Of a stretch of DNA of 64,000 bases, positions 63,703 to 64,000 are shown in pieces. Both the position numbers and the translations under genes were made by a program. Position 1 is the first letter of the stretch. Every line of letters starts with the position of its first letter. Source of the DNA: Cellulomonas sp. HZM (lineage in GTDB: Bacteria; Actinomycetota; Actinomycetes; Actinomycetales; Cellulomonadaceae); the NCBI RefSeq assembly GCF_000708885.1, contig NZ_JEOE01000014.1, forward strand, positions 1 to 64,000. Direction: 5' to 3'. The notes beneath the pieces are model-generated. The model was not told the origin of the DNA. It made no database searches and was given only the letters and a program-made list of their open reading frames with translations.

Positions 63703-64000
63703 ATGAAGGTGCGAGACCTGTCGGTGCGACACCAGGCGACGGCGACCGCGGCGGCCGTCGCGGTCGGGGCGCTCGTCCTCGGCCTGAGCGGGACCGCGCC
63801 GGCCCTTGCCGCCGACACGCCGACCGTCACCGTCTCGGGCACCATCACGATGCACGGCAGCCCCGTGCCCGGTGCCGACGTCGAGGTGATGGACTGGTAC
63901 ACCGACGACGACGTGTGGGAGACGGTGGCGCACGGAAGTGCGGACGCCGACGGGCACTACGCGATCGAGGTGGACTCAGGGGCGTACCCGCACACGTACA
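63703..64000 (+). CDS. Mirror copy of the secreted repeat protein (23014-24456), cut by the window end
   Basis: The first 99 codons match those of the gene at 23014-24456 (signal peptide and first Ig-like repeat). The window ends inside the gene, so it is unknown how far the mirror continues. Confidence 0.72.
   Translation, partial: MKVRDLSVRHQATATAAAVAVGALVLGLSGTAPALAADTPTVTVSGTITMHGSPVPGADVEVMDWYTDDDVWETVAHGSADADGHYAIEVDSGAYPHTY

Larger units (their letters stand above)
24159..64000. repeat. Giant spacer-free inverted repeat (palindrome), arms at least 19.9 kb
   Basis: Base x pairs with base 88159-x across this whole interval. The axis is between 44079 and 44080, where CGACCCGG meets CCGGGTCG directly. 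Paired open frames give identical translations in several frames on both strands throughout, which rules out most hidden substitutions. Only three mismatches were found: 43042/45117, 43975/44184 and 43979/44180. The right arm is cut by the window end, so the true arm length is unknown. A fold-back assembly or library artefact is the favoured reading. Confidence 0.97.

Noticed and set aside
44080..64000. Second copies of purF, purM, rsgA, bldC and tRNAs as true gene duplications
   Set aside because: They are exact mirror images in the same order with no divergence, so they share the fate of the palindrome and are not independent paralogues.
1..64000. Insertion sequences, integrases, restriction or CRISPR-Cas systems
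   Set aside because: No transposase, recombinase, nuclease or Cas motif was seen in any supported gene of the window.

Overview
The window is very GC-rich, with short intergenic gaps and frequent GTG starts. It carries BldC, a DUF3073 protein, F420-type enzymes and several secreted carbohydrate-active enzymes with CBM2 or F5/8C modules. This gene content points to a Cellulomonas-like actinobacterium (Micrococcales). The genus is an inference from gene content; no 16S rRNA gene is present.

The dominant structural fact is a giant inverted repeat. Every base x from 24159 to 64000 pairs with base 88159-x on the other strand. The symmetry axis lies between 44079 and 44080 with no spacer. The arms are at least 19.9 kb long and run off the right edge. 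I found only three mismatches, all within about 1.1 kb of the axis (43042/45117, 43975/44184, 43979/44180). A spacer-free palindrome this long is not expected to be stable in a bacterium and looks like a fold-back (hairpin) sequencing or assembly artefact. A real hairpin end or inverted dimer junction remains possible. The unique content is therefore essentially 1-44079, and every gene from 44080 onward is a mirror copy.

Layout of the unique part: (1) 32-1818, a DDN-type F420 protein coupled to a ThrE-type exporter. (2) 1910-9803, polysaccharide degradation: a secreted GH16 beta-1,3-glucanase behind two CelR-type boxes, a LacI regulator, a GH87-like alpha-glucanase with a CBM35-like domain, and a CBM2-GH18 chitinase. 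(3) 10114-13032, psuG-psuK for pseudouridine breakdown and an AlkZ-like DNA glycosylase. (4) 13128-15955, a DUF2510 membrane protein and a repeat-rich secreted protein. (5) 16055-20256, an operon of class II aldolase, CbbY-like phosphatase, DhaL and DhaK, with a divergent GntR/UTRA regulator and a well-formed shared promoter. (6) 20350-24456, two more secreted repeat proteins, tRNA-Lys and a barstar-like protein. (7) 24557-31390, a TDT transporter/LysR pair, a TetR/SnoaL-like pair with duplicated operators, an anti-sigma ATPase-STAS fusion, a DHFR-like reductase, an LLM oxidoreductase, a CDF exporter and a zincin. (8) 31525-31849, tRNA-Glu, tRNA-Asp and tRNA-Phe. (9) 31925-36805, a bacteriophytochrome fused to a SpoIIE-type phosphatase, a Kef-type antiporter and three small envelope proteins. 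(10) 36938-42955, bldC, DUF3073, purM-purF, a membrane protein, an SCP2-like protein and rsgA. (11) 43417-44079, a secreted protein broken at the axis.

Functionally, section 2 makes glucan- and chitin-degrading enzymes under sugar-responsive control, and section 5 probably catabolises a ketose or polyol. The phytochrome-phosphatase together with the ATPase-STAS fusion could form a light-responsive partner-switching circuit. That circuit is an inference.
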